Of a stretch of DNA of 32,031 bases, positions 10,764-24,842 are shown piece by piece. The DNA is taken from positions 1 through 32,031 of the forward strand of contig MBPM02000301.1 of NCBI GenBank assembly GCA_001695595.3, in the 5' to 3' direction. Below the pieces are notes generated by a model that saw only the letters and a list, made by a program, of their open reading frames with translations, ran no database searches and was not told where the DNA came from. Within the stretch, counting starts at the first letter, position 1. Each line of letters opens with the position of its first letter. Origin of the DNA: Plasmopara viticola (Eukaryota; Oomycota; Peronosporomycetes; Peronosporales; Peronosporaceae). The translations under genes and the position numbers were made by a program.

Positions 10764-13700
10764 GCGCTGAAACGCTGTGTGGCCACAAATACGTACTTTC
10801 TAACATTCAAGACGTATCCGCAACTTAATGTACAATCATTCTCCTAGAGCGCTGAGGTATGTGCGACGACAGATACGTCATTTCTGTCTTGAAAGACGCG
10901 CAAAGACGCAATAGAGATAAAACAAAGCCTATAATCACTCTGTTGAAGCGCTAAAACGTTGTACGACCATAGATACTTCCTTTCAATCTATCGAAACGTT
11001 CACAGTCGCAATAGGGCCAAAACTAAGCGTACATTCGCTTCATTTAAGCGCTGGTCGCTGTACGACCACCGATACGGCTTTTTAATCCTTTTAGATGTGC
11101 TCGGACGCAATAGAGCACAACTTAGCGTGTTTACATCATTGAAGCGCTGAAACGCGTGTGGCCACAAATACGTACTTTCTAACATTCAAGACGTATCCGC
11201 AACTTAATGTACAATCATTCTCCTAGAGTGCTGGGATTATGTGCGAGGATAGATACGTCCTTTCTGTCTTGAAAGACGCGCAAAGACGCAATAAGATAAA
11301 ACAAAGCTTAGAATCACTCTCTTGAAGCGCTGAGACGTTGTACGACCATAGATACTTCCTTTCAATCTATCAAAACGTTCACAACCGCAATAGGGCCACA
11401 ACTAAGCGTACATTTACTTCATTTAAGCGCTGGTACGCTGTACGACCACAGTACGTCTTTTTAATTCTTTTTAGATGTGCTCAGACGCAATAGAGCCACA
11501 ACTAAGCGTGTTTTTACATCATTGAAGCGCTGAGACGCTGTGCGGCCACAAATACGTACTTTCTGTCATTCAAGACGTGCACAGACGTACTCGAGCCGCG
11601 ACTAAATGTACAATTAATTTCCTAGAGTGCTGGGATGATGTGCGACGATAGATACGTCCTTCCTGTCTTGAAAGACGCGCAAAGACGCAATAGAGATAAA
11701 ACAAAGCTTAGAATCACTCTCTTGAAGCGCTGAAACGTTGTACGACCAAAGATACTTCTCTTCAATCTATCGAAACGTTCACAGCCGCAATAGGGTCAAA
11801 ACTAAGCGTACATTCGCTTCATTTAAGCGCTGGTCCCCTGTACGACCACCGACACGGCTTTTAATCCCTTTAGATGTGCTCGGACGCAATAGAGCCACAA
11901 CTTAGCATGTGTTTGCATAATTAAAGCACTGAGACGCTGTGTGGCCACAAATACGTACTTTCTGTCATTTAAAACGTGCACAGACGTACTCGAACCGCGA
12001 GTAAATGTACAATTGATTTTCCAGAGTGCTGGGATTATGTGCGACGATAGATACGTCCTTCCTGTCTTGAAAGACGCGCAAAGACGCAATAAGATAAAAC
12101 AAAGCTTAGAATCACTCTCTTGAAGCGCTGAGACGTTGTACGACCATAGATACTTCCTTTCAATCTATCAAACGTTCACAACCGCAATAGGGCCAAAACT
12201 AAGCGTACATTTACTTCATTTAAGCGCTGGTACGCTGTACGACCACCGATACGGCTTTTTTATCCTTTTAGATGTGCTCAGACGCAAAAGAGCCACAACT
12301 AAGCGTGTGTTTACATCATTGAAGCGCTGAGACGCTGTGCGGCCACAAATACGTACTTTCTGTCATTCAAAACGTGCACAGACGTACTCGAGCCGCGAGT
12401 AAATGTACAATTAATTTCCTAGAGTGCTGGGATTATGTGCGACGATAGATACGTCCTTCCTGTCTTGAAAGACGCGCAAAGACGCAATAGAGATAAAACA
12501 AAGCTTAGAATCACTCTCTTGAAGCTCTGAAACGTTGTACGACCAAAGATACTTCTCTTCAATCTATCGAAACGTTCACAGCCGCAATAGGGTCAAAACT
12601 AAGCGTACATTCGCTTCATTTAAGCGCTGGTCCTGTACGACCACCGACACGGCTTTTTAATCCTTTAGATGTGCTCGGACGCAATAGAGCCACAACTTAG
12701 CAGTGTTTGCATATTAAAGCGCTGAGACGCTGTGTGGCCACAAATACGTACTTTCTGTCATTTAAACGTGCACAGACGTACTCGAGCCGCGAGTAAATGT
12801 ACAATTATTTCTAGAGTGCTGGGATTATGTGCGACGATAGATACGTCCTTCCTGTCTTGAAAGACGCGCAAAGACGCAATAAAGATAAAACAAAGCTTAG
12901 AATCACTCTCTTGAAGCGCTGAGACGTTGTACGACCATAGATACTTCCTTTCAATCTATCAAAACGTTCACAACCGCAATAGGGCCAAAACTAAGCGTAC
13001 ATTTACTTCATTTAAGCGCTGGTACGCTGTACGACCACCGATACGGCTTTTTATCCTTTTAGATGTGCTCAGACGCAAAAGAGCCACAACTAAGCGTGTG
13101 TTTACATCATTGAAGCGCTGAGACGCTGTGCGGCCACAAATACGTACTTTCTGTCATTCAAAACGTGCACAGACGTACTCGAGCCGCGAGTAAATGTACA
13201 ATTAATTTCCTAGAGTGCTGGGATTATGTGCGACGATAGATACGTCCTTCCTGTCTTGAAAGACGCGCAAAGACGCAATAGAGATAAAACAAAGCTTAGA
13301 ATCACTCTCTTGAAGCTCTGAAACGTTGTACGACCAAAGATACTTCTCTTCAATCTATCGAAACGTTCACAGCCGCAATAGGGTCAAAACTAAGCGTACA
13401 TTCGCTTCATTAAGCGCTGGTCCCCTGTACGACCACCGACACGGCTTTTTAATCCCTTTAGATGTGCTCGGACGCAATAGAGCCACAACTTAGCATGTGT
13501 TTGCATAATTAAAGCACTGAGACGCTGTGTGGCCACAAATACGTACTTTCTGTCATTCAAAACGTGCACAGACGTACTCGAGCCGCGAGTAAATGTACAA
13601 TTGATTTTCTAGAGTGCTGGGATTATGTGCGACGATAGATACGTCCTTCCTGTCTTGAAAGACGCGCAAAGACGCAATAGAGATACAACAACGCTTATAA

Positions 13701-13912
13701 TCGCTCTCTTGAAGCTCTGAGACGTTGTACGACCGTAGATACTTCCTTCAATCTTTCGAAATGTTCACAGCCGTAATAAGGCCAAAACTAAGCGTACATT
13801 CGCTTCATTTAAGCGCTGGTCCGCTGTACGACCACCGACACGGCTTATGAATCCTTTTAGATGTGGTCGAACGTAATAGAGGCACAACTTAGCGAGTGTT
13901 TACATCATTGAA
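10764..13912. repeat. 8-unit higher-order block, SS then six L (3,149 bp)
   Basis: S units start at 10764 and 11144 and six L units follow. Just upstream the junction marker ACGGCTTATGAATCC lies at 10691 and again at 13840, exactly 3,149 bp apart. The L units carry the A variant TCATTCAAAACGTGCACAG with CCGCGAGTAAATG. One A monomer near 11990 has lost its XhoI site (CTCGAA). Confidence 0.9.
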
Positions 13913-16900
13913 GCGCTGAAACGCTGTGTGGCCACAAATACGTACTTTCTAACATTCAAGACGTATCCGCAACTTAATGTACAATCATTCTCCTAGAGCG
14001 CTGAGGTAATGTGCGACGACAGATACGTCATTTCTGTCTTGAAAGACGCGCAAAGACGCAATAGAGATAAAACAAAGCCTATAATCACTCTGTTGAAGCG
14101 CTGAAACGTTGTACGACCATAGATACTTCCTTTCAATCTATCGAAACGTTCACAGTCGCAATAGGGCCAAAACTAAGCGTACATTCGCTTCATTTAATCG
14201 CTGGTTCGCTGTACGACCACCGATACGGCTTTTTAATCCTTTTAGATGTGCTCGGACGCAATAGAGGCACAACTTAGCTTGTGTTTACATCATTGAAGCG
14301 CTGAAACGCTGTGTGGCCACAAATACGTACTTTCTAACATTCAAGACGTATCCGCAACTTAATGTACAATCATTCTCCTAGAGTGCTGGGATTATGTGCG
14401 AGGATAGATACGTCCTTTCTGTCTTGAAAGACGCGCAAAGACGCAATAAAGATAAAACAAAGCTTAGAATCACTCTCTTGAAGCGCTGAGACGTTGTATG
14501 ACCATAGATACTTCCTTTCAATCTATCAAAACGTTCACAACCGCAATAGGGCCACAACAAAGCGTACATTTACTTCATTTAAGCGCTGGTACGCTGTACG
14601 ACCACAGGTACGTCTTTTTAATTCTTTTTAGATGTGCTCAGACGCAATAGAGCCACAACTAAGCGTGTTTTTACATCATTGAAGCGCTGAGACGCTGTGC
14701 GGCCACAAATACGTACTTTCTGTCATTCAAGACGTGCACAGACGTACTCGAGCCGCGACTAAATGTACAATTAATTTCCTAGAGTGCTGGGATGATGTGC
14801 GACGATAGATACGTCCTTCCTGTCTTGAAAGACGCGCAAAGACGCAATAGAGATAAAACAAAGCTTAGAATCACTCTCTTGAAGCGCTGAAACGTTGTAC
14901 GACCAAAGATACTTCTCTTCAATCTATCGAAACGTTCACAGCCGCAATAGGGTCAAAACTAAGCGTACATTCGCTTCATTTAAGCGCTGGTCCCCTGTAC
15001 GACCACCGACACGGCTTTATAATCCCTTTAGATGTGCTCGGACGCAATAGAGCCACAACTTAGCATGTGTTTGCATAATTAAAGCACTGAGACGCTGTGT
15101 GGCCACAAATACGTACTTTCTGTCATTCAAACGTGCACAGACGTACTCGACCGCGAGTAAATGTACAATTATTTCCTAGAGTGCTGGGATTATGTGCGAC
15201 GATAGATACGTCCTTCCTGTCTTGAAAGACGCGCAAAGACGCAATAAGATAAAACAAAGCTTAGAATCACTCTCTTGAAGCGCTGAGACGTTGTACGACC
15301 ATAGATACTTCCTTTCAATCTATCAAACGTTCACAACCGCAATAGGGCCAAAACTAAGCGTACATTTACTTCATTTAAGCGCTGGTACGCTGTACGACCA
15401 CCGATACGGCTTTTTTATCCTTTTAGATGTGCTCGACGCAAAAGAGCCACAACTAAGCGTGTGTTTACATCATTGAAGCGCTGAGACGCTGTGCGGCCAC
15501 AAATACGTACTTTCTGTCATTCAAACGTGCACAGACGTACTCGAGCCGCGAGTAAATGTACAATTAATTTCCTAGAGTGCTGGGATTATGTGCGACGATA
15601 GATACGTCCTTCCTGTCTTGAAAGACGCGCAAAGACGCAATAGAGATAAAACAAAGCTTAGAATCACTCTCTTGAAGCTCTGAAACGTTGTACGACCAAA
15701 GATACTTCTCTTCAATCTATCGAAACGTTCACAGCCGCAATAGGGTCAAAACAAAGCGTACATTCGCTTCATTTAAGCGCTGGTCCCTGTACGACCACCG
15801 ACACGGCTTTTTAATCCTTTAGATGTGCTCGGACGCAATAGAGCCACAACTTAGCAGTGTTTGCATAATTAAAGCACTGAGACGCTGTGTGGCCACAAAT
15901 ACGTACTTTCTGTCATTTAAAACGTGCACAGACGTACTCGAGCCGCGAGTAAATGTACAATTGATTTTCTAGAGTGCTGGGATTATGTGCGACGATAGAT
16001 ACGTCCTTCCTGTCTTGAAAGACGCGCAAAGACGCAATAAAGATAAAACAAAGCTTAGAATCACTCTCTTGAAGCGCTGAGACGTTGTACGACCATAGAT
16101 ACTTCCTTTCAATCTATCAAACGTTCACAGCCGCAATAGGGCCAAAACTAAGCGTACATTTACTTCATTTAAGCGCTGGTACGCTGTACGACCACCGATA
16201 CGGCTTTTTAATCCTTTTAGATGTGCTCGACGCAAAAGAGCCACAACTAAGCGTGTGTTTACATCATTGAAGCGCTGAGACGCTGTGCGGCCACAAATAC
16301 GTACTTTCTGTCATTCAAAACGTGCACAGACGTACTCGAGCCGCGAGTAAATGTACAATTAATTTCCTAGAGTGCTGGGATTATGTGCGACGATAGATAC
16401 GTCCTTCCTGTCTTGAAAGACGCGCAAAGACGCAATAGAGATAAAACAAAGCTTAGAATCACTCTCTTGAAGCGCTGAAACGTTGTACGACCAAAGATAC
16501 TTCTCTTCAATCTATCGAAACGTTCACAGCCGCAATAGGGCAAAACTAAGCGTACATTCGCTTCATTTAAGCGCTGGTCCTGTACGACCACCGACACGGC
16601 TTTTTAATCCTTTAGATGTGCTCGGACGCAATAGAGCCACAACTTAGCATGTGTTTGCATATTAAGCACTGAGACGCTGTGTGGCCACAAATACGTACTT
16701 TCTGTCATTTAAACGTGCACAGACGTACTCGAGCCGCGAGTAAATGTACAATTATTTCTAGAGTGCTGGGATTATGTGCGACGATAGATACGTCCTTCCT
16801 GTCTTGAAAGACGCGCAAAGACGCAATAAAGATAAAACAAAGCTTAGAATCACTCTCTTGAAGCGCTGAGACGTTGTACGACCATAGATACTTCCTTTCA

Positions 16901-17458
16901 ATCTATCAAAACGTTCACAACCGCAATAGGGCCAAAACTAAGCGTACATTTACTTCATTTAAGCGCTGGTACGCTGTACGACCACCGATACGGCTTTTTA
17001 TCCTTTTAGATGTGCTCAGACGCAAAAGAGCCACAACTAAGCGTGTGTTTACATCATTGAAGCGCTGAGACGCTGTGCGGCCACAAATACGTACTTTCTG
17101 TCATTCAAACGTGCACAGACGTACTCGAGCCGCGAGTAAATGTACAATTAATTTCCTAGAGTGCTGGGATTATGTGCGACGATAGATACGTCCTTCCCGT
17201 CTTGAAAGACGCGCAAAGACGCAATAAAGATAAAACAAAGCTAAGAATCACTCTCTTGAAGCGCTGAAACGTTGTACGACCAAAGATACTTCTCTTCAAT
17301 TTATCGAAACGTTCACAGCCGCAATAGGGTCAAAACTAAGCGTACATTCGCTTCATTTAAGCGCTGGTCCGCTGTACGACCACCGACACGACTTTTAATC
17401 CTTTTAGATGTGCTCGGACGCAATAGAGCCACACTTAGCGAGTGTTTACATCATTGAA
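13913..17458. repeat. 9-unit higher-order block, SS then seven L (3,546 bp)
   Basis: This is the second copy of the SS-led block with one extra L unit. S units start at 13913 and 14298. Segments match the preceding block at about 3,150 bp, but 12640-13130 matches 16586-17070 at about 3,947 bp. That shows where the extra units were gained. Many copies here carry one-base losses in runs (CATTCAAACG for CATTCAAAACG, GCTCGACGC for GCTCAGACGC). The XhoI site near 15150 is lost. Confidence 0.9.
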
Positions 17459-19392
17459 GCGCTGAAACGCTGTGTGGCCACAAATACGTACTTTCTAACA
17501 TTCAAGACGTGAGCCGCAACTTAATGTACAATCATTCTCCTAGAGCGCTGAGGTAATGTGCGACGACAGATACGTCATTTCTGTCATTTAAGACGCGCAC
17601 AGATGCAACACAACAAAGCATATAATCACTCTGTTAAAGCGCTGAAACGTTGTACGACCAAAGATACTTCCTTTCAATCTATCGAAACGTTCACAGCCGC
17701 AAAAGGGCCAAAACTAAGCGTACATTTACTTCATTTAAGCGCTGGTACGCTGTATGACCACAGATACGTCTTTTCAATTTAGATGTGCTCGTACACAAAC
17801 TAGCCACAACAGTTTTGACATCATAAAGAGCGCTGAGACGCTGCACGGCTACAAATACGTACTTTTTGTCATTCGAGACGTGCGCAGACGTACTCGAGCC
17901 GCGACTAAATGTACAATTAATTTCCTAGAGTGCTGGGATTATGTGCGACGATAGATACGTCCTTCCTGTCTTGAAGACGCGCAAAGACGCAATAAAGATA
18001 AAACAAAGCTTAGAATCACTCTCTTGAAGCGCTGAGACGTTGTACGACCAAAGATACTTCTCTTCAATCTATCGAAACGTTCACAGCCGCAATAGGGTCA
18101 AAACTAAGCGTACATTCGCTTCATTTAAGCGCTGGTCCGCTGTACGACCACCGACACGGCTTTTAATCCTTTTAGATGTGGTCGGACGTAATAGAGGCAC
18201 AACTTAGCGAGTGTTACATCATTGAAGCGCTGAAACGCTGTGTGGCCACAAATACGTACTTTCTAACATTCAAGACGTGAGCCGCATTTAATGTACAATC
18301 ATTCTCCTAGAGCGCTGAGGTAATGTGCGACGACAGATACGTCATTTCTGTCATTTAAGACGCGCACAGATGCAACAGAGATACAACAAAGTATATAATC
18401 ACTCTGTTAAGCGCTGAAACGTTGTACGACCAAAGATACTTCCTTTCAATCTATCGAAACGTTCACAGCCGCAAAGGGCCAAAACTAAGCGTACATTTAC
18501 TTCATTTAAGCGCTGGTACGCTGTATGACCACAGATACGTCTTTTCAACTTAGATGTGCTCGACACAAACTAGCCACAACAGTTTTGACATCATTAAGAG
18601 CGCTGAGACGCTGCACGCACAAATACGTACTTTTTGTCATTCAGACGTGCGCAGACGTACTCGAGCCGCGACTAAATGTACAATTAATTTCCTAGAGTGC
18701 TGGGATTATGTGCGAGGATAGATACGTCCTTTCTGTCTTGAAAGACGCGCAAAGACGCAATAAAGATAAAACAAAGCTTAGAATCACTCTCTTGCAGCGC
18801 TGAGACGTTGTACGACCATAGATACTGCCTTTCAATCTATCAAAACGTTCACAACCGCAATAGGGCCACGACTAAGCGTACATTTACTTCATTTAAGCGC
18901 TGGTACGCTGTACGACCACCGATACGGCTTTTTATCCTTTTAGATGTGCTCAGACGCAAAAGAGCCACAACTAAGCGTGTGTTTACATCATTGAAGCGCT
19001 GAGACGCTGTGCGGCCACAAATACGTACTTTCTGTCATTCAAAACGTGCACAGACGTACTCGAGCCGCGAGTAAATGTACAATTTATTTCTAGAGTGCTG
19101 GGATTATGTGCGACGATAGATACGTCCTTCCCGTCTTGAAAGACGCGCAAAGACGCAATAAAGATAAAACAAAGCTTAGAATCACTCTCTTGAAGCGCTG
19201 AAACGTTGTACGACAAATATACTTCTCTTCAATTTATCGAAACGTTCACAGCCGCAATAGGGTCAAAACAAAGCGTACATTCGCTTCATTTAAGCGCTGG
19301 TCCCCTGTACGACCACCGACACGGCTTTTTAATCCTTTTAGATGTGGTCGGACGCAATAGAGCCACACTTAGCGAGTGTTTACATCATTGAA
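17459..19392. repeat. 5-unit higher-order block SLSLL (1,934 bp), first copy
   Basis: S units start at 17459 and 18227. A new L subtype appears (A start GCTGCACGGCTACAAATACG, then GTCATTCGAGACGTGCGCAG), followed by a final ordinary L unit. The first S has lost GAGATA (AGATGCAACACAACAAAGC at 17601). The same loss occurs at 19535, 23038 and 24985. The marker GATACTGCC at 18821 recurs at 22324 and 24267. Confidence 0.92.
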
Positions 19393-20368
19393 GCGCTGAA
19401 ACGCTGTGTGGCCACAAATACGTACTTTCTAACATTCAAGACGTGAGCCGCAACTTAATGTACAATCATTCTCCTAGAGCGCTGAGGTAATGTGCGACGA
19501 CAGATACGTCATTTCTGTCATTTAAGACGCGCACAGATGCAACACAACAAAGCATATAATCACTCTGTTAAGCGCTGAAACGTTGTACGACCAAAGATAC
19601 TTCCTTTCAATCTATCGAAACGTTCACAGCCGCAAAGGGCCAAAACTAAGCGTACATTTACTTCATTTAAGCGCTGGTACGCTGTATGACCACAGATACG
19701 TCTTTTCAATTTAGATGTGCTCGTACACAAACTAGCCACAACAGTTTTGACATCATAAAGAGCGCTGAGACGCTGCACGGCTACAAATACGTACTTTTTG
19801 TCATTCGAGACGTGCGCAGACGTACTCGAGCCGCGACTAAATGTACAATTAATTTCCTAGAGTGCTGGGATTATGTGCGAGGATAGATACGTCCTTCCTG
19901 TCTTGAAAGACGCGCAAAGACGCAATAGAGATAAAACAAAGCTTAGAATCACTCTCTTGAAGCGCTGAGACGTTGTACGACCAAAGATACTTCTCTTCAA
20001 TCTATCGAAACGTTCACAGCCGCAATAGGGTCAAAACTAAGCGTACATTCGCTTCATTTAAGCGCTGGTCCGCTGTACGACCACCGACACGGCTTTTTAA
20101 TCCTTTTAGATGTGGTCGGACGTAATAGAGGCACAACTTAGCGAGTGTTTACATCATTGAAGCGCTGAACGCTGTGTGGCCACAAATACGTACTTTCTAA
20201 CATTCAAGACGTGAGCCGCATTTTAATGTACAATCATTCTCCTAGAGCGCTGAGGTAATGTGCGACGACAGATACGTCATTTCTGTCATTTAAGACGCGC
20301 ACAGATGCAACAGAGATACAACAAAGCATATAATCACTCTGTTAAAGCGCTGAAACGTTGTACAACCA

Positions 20369-20853
20369 AAGATACTTCCTTTCAATCTATCGAAACGTTC
20401 ACAGCCGCAAAGGGCCAAAACTAAGCGTACATTTACTTCATTTAAGCGCTGGTACGCTGTATGACCACAGATACGTCTTTTCAATCCTTTTAGATGTGAT
20501 CGGACACAAACTAGCCACAACATAGCGAGTTTTGACATCATTAAGAGCGCTGAGACGCTGCACGCTACAAATACGTACTTTTTGTCATTCGAGACGTGCG
20601 CAGACGTACTCGAGCCGCGACTAAATGTACAATTAATTTCCTAGAGTGCTGGGATTATGTGCGACGATAGATACGTCCTTCCTGTCTTGAAGGACGCGCA
20701 AAGACGCAATAGAGATAAAACAAAGCTTAGAATCACTCTCTTGAAGCGCTGAGACGTTGTACGACCAAAGATACTTCTCTTCAATCTATCGAAACGTTCA
20801 CAGCCGCAATAGGGTCAAAACTAAGCGTACATTCGCTTCATTTAAGCGCTGGT
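20369..20853. repeat. First of two identical 485-bp segments
   Basis: Read base by base, 20369-20853 matches 21149-21633 with no difference, at an offset of exactly 780 bp (one S plus one L unit). The match ends at GGTC versus GGTA. On the left it ends where ACAACCAAAG meets ACGACCAAG. Confidence 0.9.
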
Positions 20854-21148
20854 CCGCTGTACGACCACCGACACGGCTTTTAATCCTTTTAGATGTGGTC
20901 GGACGTAATAGAGGCACAACTTAGCGAGTGTTTACATCATTGAAGCGCTGAAACGCTGTGTGGCCACAAATACGTACTTTCTAACATTCAAGACGTGAGC
21001 CGCATTAACGTACAATCATTCTCCTAGAGCGCTGAGGTAATGTGCGACGACAGATACGTCATTTCTGTCATTTAAGACGCGCACAGATGCAACAGAGATA
21101 CAACAAAGCATATAATCACTCTGTTAAGCGCTGAAACGTTGTACGACC

Positions 21149-21633
21149 AAGATACTTCCTTTCAATCTATCGAAACGTTCACAGCCGCAAAGGGCCAAAA
21201 CTAAGCGTACATTTACTTCATTTAAGCGCTGGTACGCTGTATGACCACAGATACGTCTTTTCAATCCTTTTAGATGTGATCGGACACAAACTAGCCACAA
21301 CATAGCGAGTTTTGACATCATTAAGAGCGCTGAGACGCTGCACGCTACAAATACGTACTTTTTGTCATTCGAGACGTGCGCAGACGTACTCGAGCCGCGA
21401 CTAAATGTACAATTAATTTCCTAGAGTGCTGGGATTATGTGCGACGATAGATACGTCCTTCCTGTCTTGAAGGACGCGCAAAGACGCAATAGAGATAAAA
21501 CAAAGCTTAGAATCACTCTCTTGAAGCGCTGAGACGTTGTACGACCAAAGATACTTCTCTTCAATCTATCGAAACGTTCACAGCCGCAATAGGGTCAAAA
21601 CTAAGCGTACATTCGCTTCATTTAAGCGCTGGT
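21149..21633. repeat. Second of two identical 485-bp segments
   Basis: Partner of 20369-20853. Directly after it, the D monomer switches to the type with CTCAGACGCAAAAGAGCC that otherwise follows the GATACTGCC units, so the right edge is a recombination breakpoint between two D variants. Confidence 0.9.
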
Positions 21634-22895
21634 ACGCTGTACGACCACCGATACGGCTTTTTAATCCTTTTAGATGTGCTCAGACGCAAAAGAGCCACAA
21701 CTAAGCGTGTGTTTACATCATTGAAGCGCTGAGACGCTGTGTGGCCACAAATACGTACTTTCTAACATTCAAGACGTGAGCCGCATTAATGTACAATCAT
21801 TCTCCTAGAGCGCTGAGGTAATGTGCGACGACAGATACGTCATTTCTGTCATTTAAGACGCGCACAGATGCAACAGAGATACAACAAGCATATAATCACT
21901 CTGTTAAAGCGCTGAAACGTTGTACAACCAAAGATACTTCCTTTCAATCTATCGAAACGTTCACAGCCGCAAAAGGGCCAAAACTAAGCGTACATTTACT
22001 TCATTTAAGCGCTGGTACGCTGTATGACCACAGATACGTCTTTTCAATCTTAGATGTGCTCGGACACAAACTAGCCACAACAGTTTTGACATCATTAAGA
22101 GCGCTGAGACGCTGCACGCTACAAATACGTACTTTTTGTCATTCGAGACGTGCGCAGACGTACTCGAGCCGCGACTAAATGTACAATTAATTTCCTAGAG
22201 TGCTGGGATTATGTGCGAGGATAGATACGTCCTTTCTGTCTTGAAAGACGCGCAAAGACGCAATAAAGATAAAACAAAGCTTAGAATCACTCTCTTGCAG
22301 CGCTGAGACGTTGTACGACCATAGATACTGCCTTTCAATCTATCAAAACGTTCACAACCGCAATAGGGCCAACTAAGCGTACATTTACTTCATTTAAGCG
22401 CTGGTACGCTGTACGACCACCGATACGGCTTTTTATCCTTTTAGATGTGCTCAGACGCAAAAGAGCCACAACTAAGCGTGTGTTTACATCATTGAAGCGC
22501 TGAGACGCTGTGCGGCCACAAATACGTACTTTCTGTCATTCAAAACGTGCACAGACGTACTCGAGCCGCGAGTAAATGTACAATTTATTTCCTAGAGTGC
22601 TGGGATTATGTGCGACGATAGATACGTCCTTCCCGTCTTGAAAGACGCGCAAAGACGCAATAAAGATAAAACAAAGCTTAGAATCACTCTCTTGAAGCGC
22701 TGAAACGTTGTACGACCAAATATACTTCTCTTCAATTTATCGAAACGTTCACAGCCGCAATAGGGTCAAAACTAAGCGTACATTCACTTCATTTAAGCGC
22801 TGGTCCGCTGTACGACCACCGACACGACTTTTCATCCTTTTAGATGTGCTCGGACGCAATAGAGCCACGACTTAGCGAGTGTTTACATCATTGAA

Positions 22896-24842
22896 GCGCT
22901 GAAACGCTGTGTGGCCACAAATACGTACTTTCTAACATTCAAGACGTGAGCCGCAACTTAATGTACAATCATTCTCCTAGAGCGCTGAGGTAATGTGCGA
23001 CGACAGATACGTCATTTCTGTCATTTAAGACGCGCACAGATGCAACACAACAAAGCATATAATCACTCTGTTAAAGCGCTGAAACGTTGTACGACCAAAG
23101 ATACTTCCTTTCAATCTATCGAAACGTTCACAGCCGCAAAAGGGCCAAAACTAAGCGTACATTTACTTCATTTAAGCGCTGGTACGCTGTATGACCACAG
23201 ATACGTCTTTTCAATTTAGATGTGCTCGTACACAAACTAGCCACAACAGTTTTGACATCATAAAGAGCGCTGAGACGCTGCACGGCTACAAATACGTACT
23301 TTTTGTCATTCGAGACGTGCGCAGACGTACTCGAGCCGCGACTAAATGTACAATTAATTTCCTAGAGTGCTGGGATTATGTGCGACGATAGATACGTCCT
23401 TCCTGTCTTGAAAGACGCGCAAAGACGCAATAGAGATAAAACAAAGCTTAGAATCACTCTCTTGAAGCGCTGAGACGTTGTACGACCAAAGATACTTCTC
23501 TTCAATCTATCGAAACGTTCACAGCCGCAATAGGGTCAAAACTAAGCGTACATTCGCTTCATTTAAGCGCTGGTCCGCTGTACGACCACCGACACGGCTT
23601 TTTAATCCTTTTAGATGTGGTCGGACGTAATAGAGGCACAACTTAGCGAGTGTTTACATCATTGAAGCGCTGAAACGCTGTGTGGCCACAAATACGTACT
23701 TTCTAACATTCAAGACGTGAGCCGCATTTTAATGTACAATCATTCTCCTAGAGCGCTGAGGTAATGTGCGACGACAGATACGTCATTTCTGTCATTTAAG
23801 ACGCGCACAGATGCAACAGAGATACAACCAAGCATATAATCACTCTGTTAAAGCGCTGAAACGTTGTACAACCAAAGATACTTCCTTTCAATCTATCGAA
23901 ACGTTCACAGCCGCAAAAGGGCCAAAACTAAGCGTACATTTACTTCATTTAAGCGCTGGTACGCTGTATGACCACAGATACGTCTTTTCAACTTAGATGT
24001 GCTCGTACACAAACTAGCCACAACAGTTTTGACATCATTAAGAGCGCTGAGACGCTGCACGCTACAAATACGTACTTTTTGTCATTCGAGACGTGCGCAG
24101 ACGTACTCGAGCCGCGACTAAATGTACAATTAATTTCCTAGAGTGCTGGGATTATGTGCGAGGATAGATACGTCCTTTCTGTCTTGAAAGACGCGCAAAG
24201 ACGCAATAAAGATAAAACAAAGCTTAGAATCACTCTCTTGCAGCGCTGAGACGTTGTACGACCATAGATACTGCCTTTCAATCTATCAAAACGTTCACAA
24301 CCGCAATAGGGCCACGACTAAGCGTACATTTACTTCATTTAAGCGCTGGTACGCTGTACGACCACCGATACGGCTTTTTTATCCTTTTAGATGTGCTCAG
24401 ACGCAAAAGAGCCACAACTAAGCGTGTGTTTACATCATTGAAGCGCTGAGACGCTGTGCGGCCACAAATACGTACTTTCTGTCATTCAAAACGTGCACAG
24501 ACGTACTCGAGCCGCGAGTAAATGTACAATTTATTTACTAGAGTGCTGGGATTATGTGCGACGATAGATACGTCCTTCCCGTCTTGAAAGACGCGCAAAG
24601 ACGCAATAAAGATAAAACAAAGCTTAGAATCACTCTCTTGAAGCGCTGAAACGTTGTACGATCAAATATACTTCTCTACAATTTATCGAAACGTTCACAG
24701 CCGCAATAGGGTCAAAACTAAGCGTACATTCGCTTCATTTAAGCGCTGGTCCGCTGTACGACCACCGACACGACTTTTCAATCCTTTTAGATGTGCTCGG
24801 ACGCAATAGAGCCACGACTTAGCGAGTGTTTACATCATTGAA
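22896..24842. repeat. 5-unit higher-order block SLSLL (1,947 bp), second copy
   Basis: S units start at 22896 and 23667. It matches 17459-19392 at an offset of about 5,437 bp, with the same GAGATA loss, GATACTGCC marker and closing pair of L units. Differences seen include CCAAATATAC after the last A-B pair and the D variant GACACGACTTTTCA. Confidence 0.92.

Larger units (their letters stand above)
19393..22895. repeat. 9-unit higher-order block SLSLSLSLL (3,503 bp)
   Basis: S units start at 19393, 20162, 20945 and 21726. The block opens and closes like the 5-unit block but holds two more SL dimers. 3,503 minus 1,947 is 1,556 bp, which is two dimers of about 778 bp. Two of its dimers share a 485-bp identical stretch at an offset of exactly 780 bp, so the expansion looks recent. 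Confidence 0.92.
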
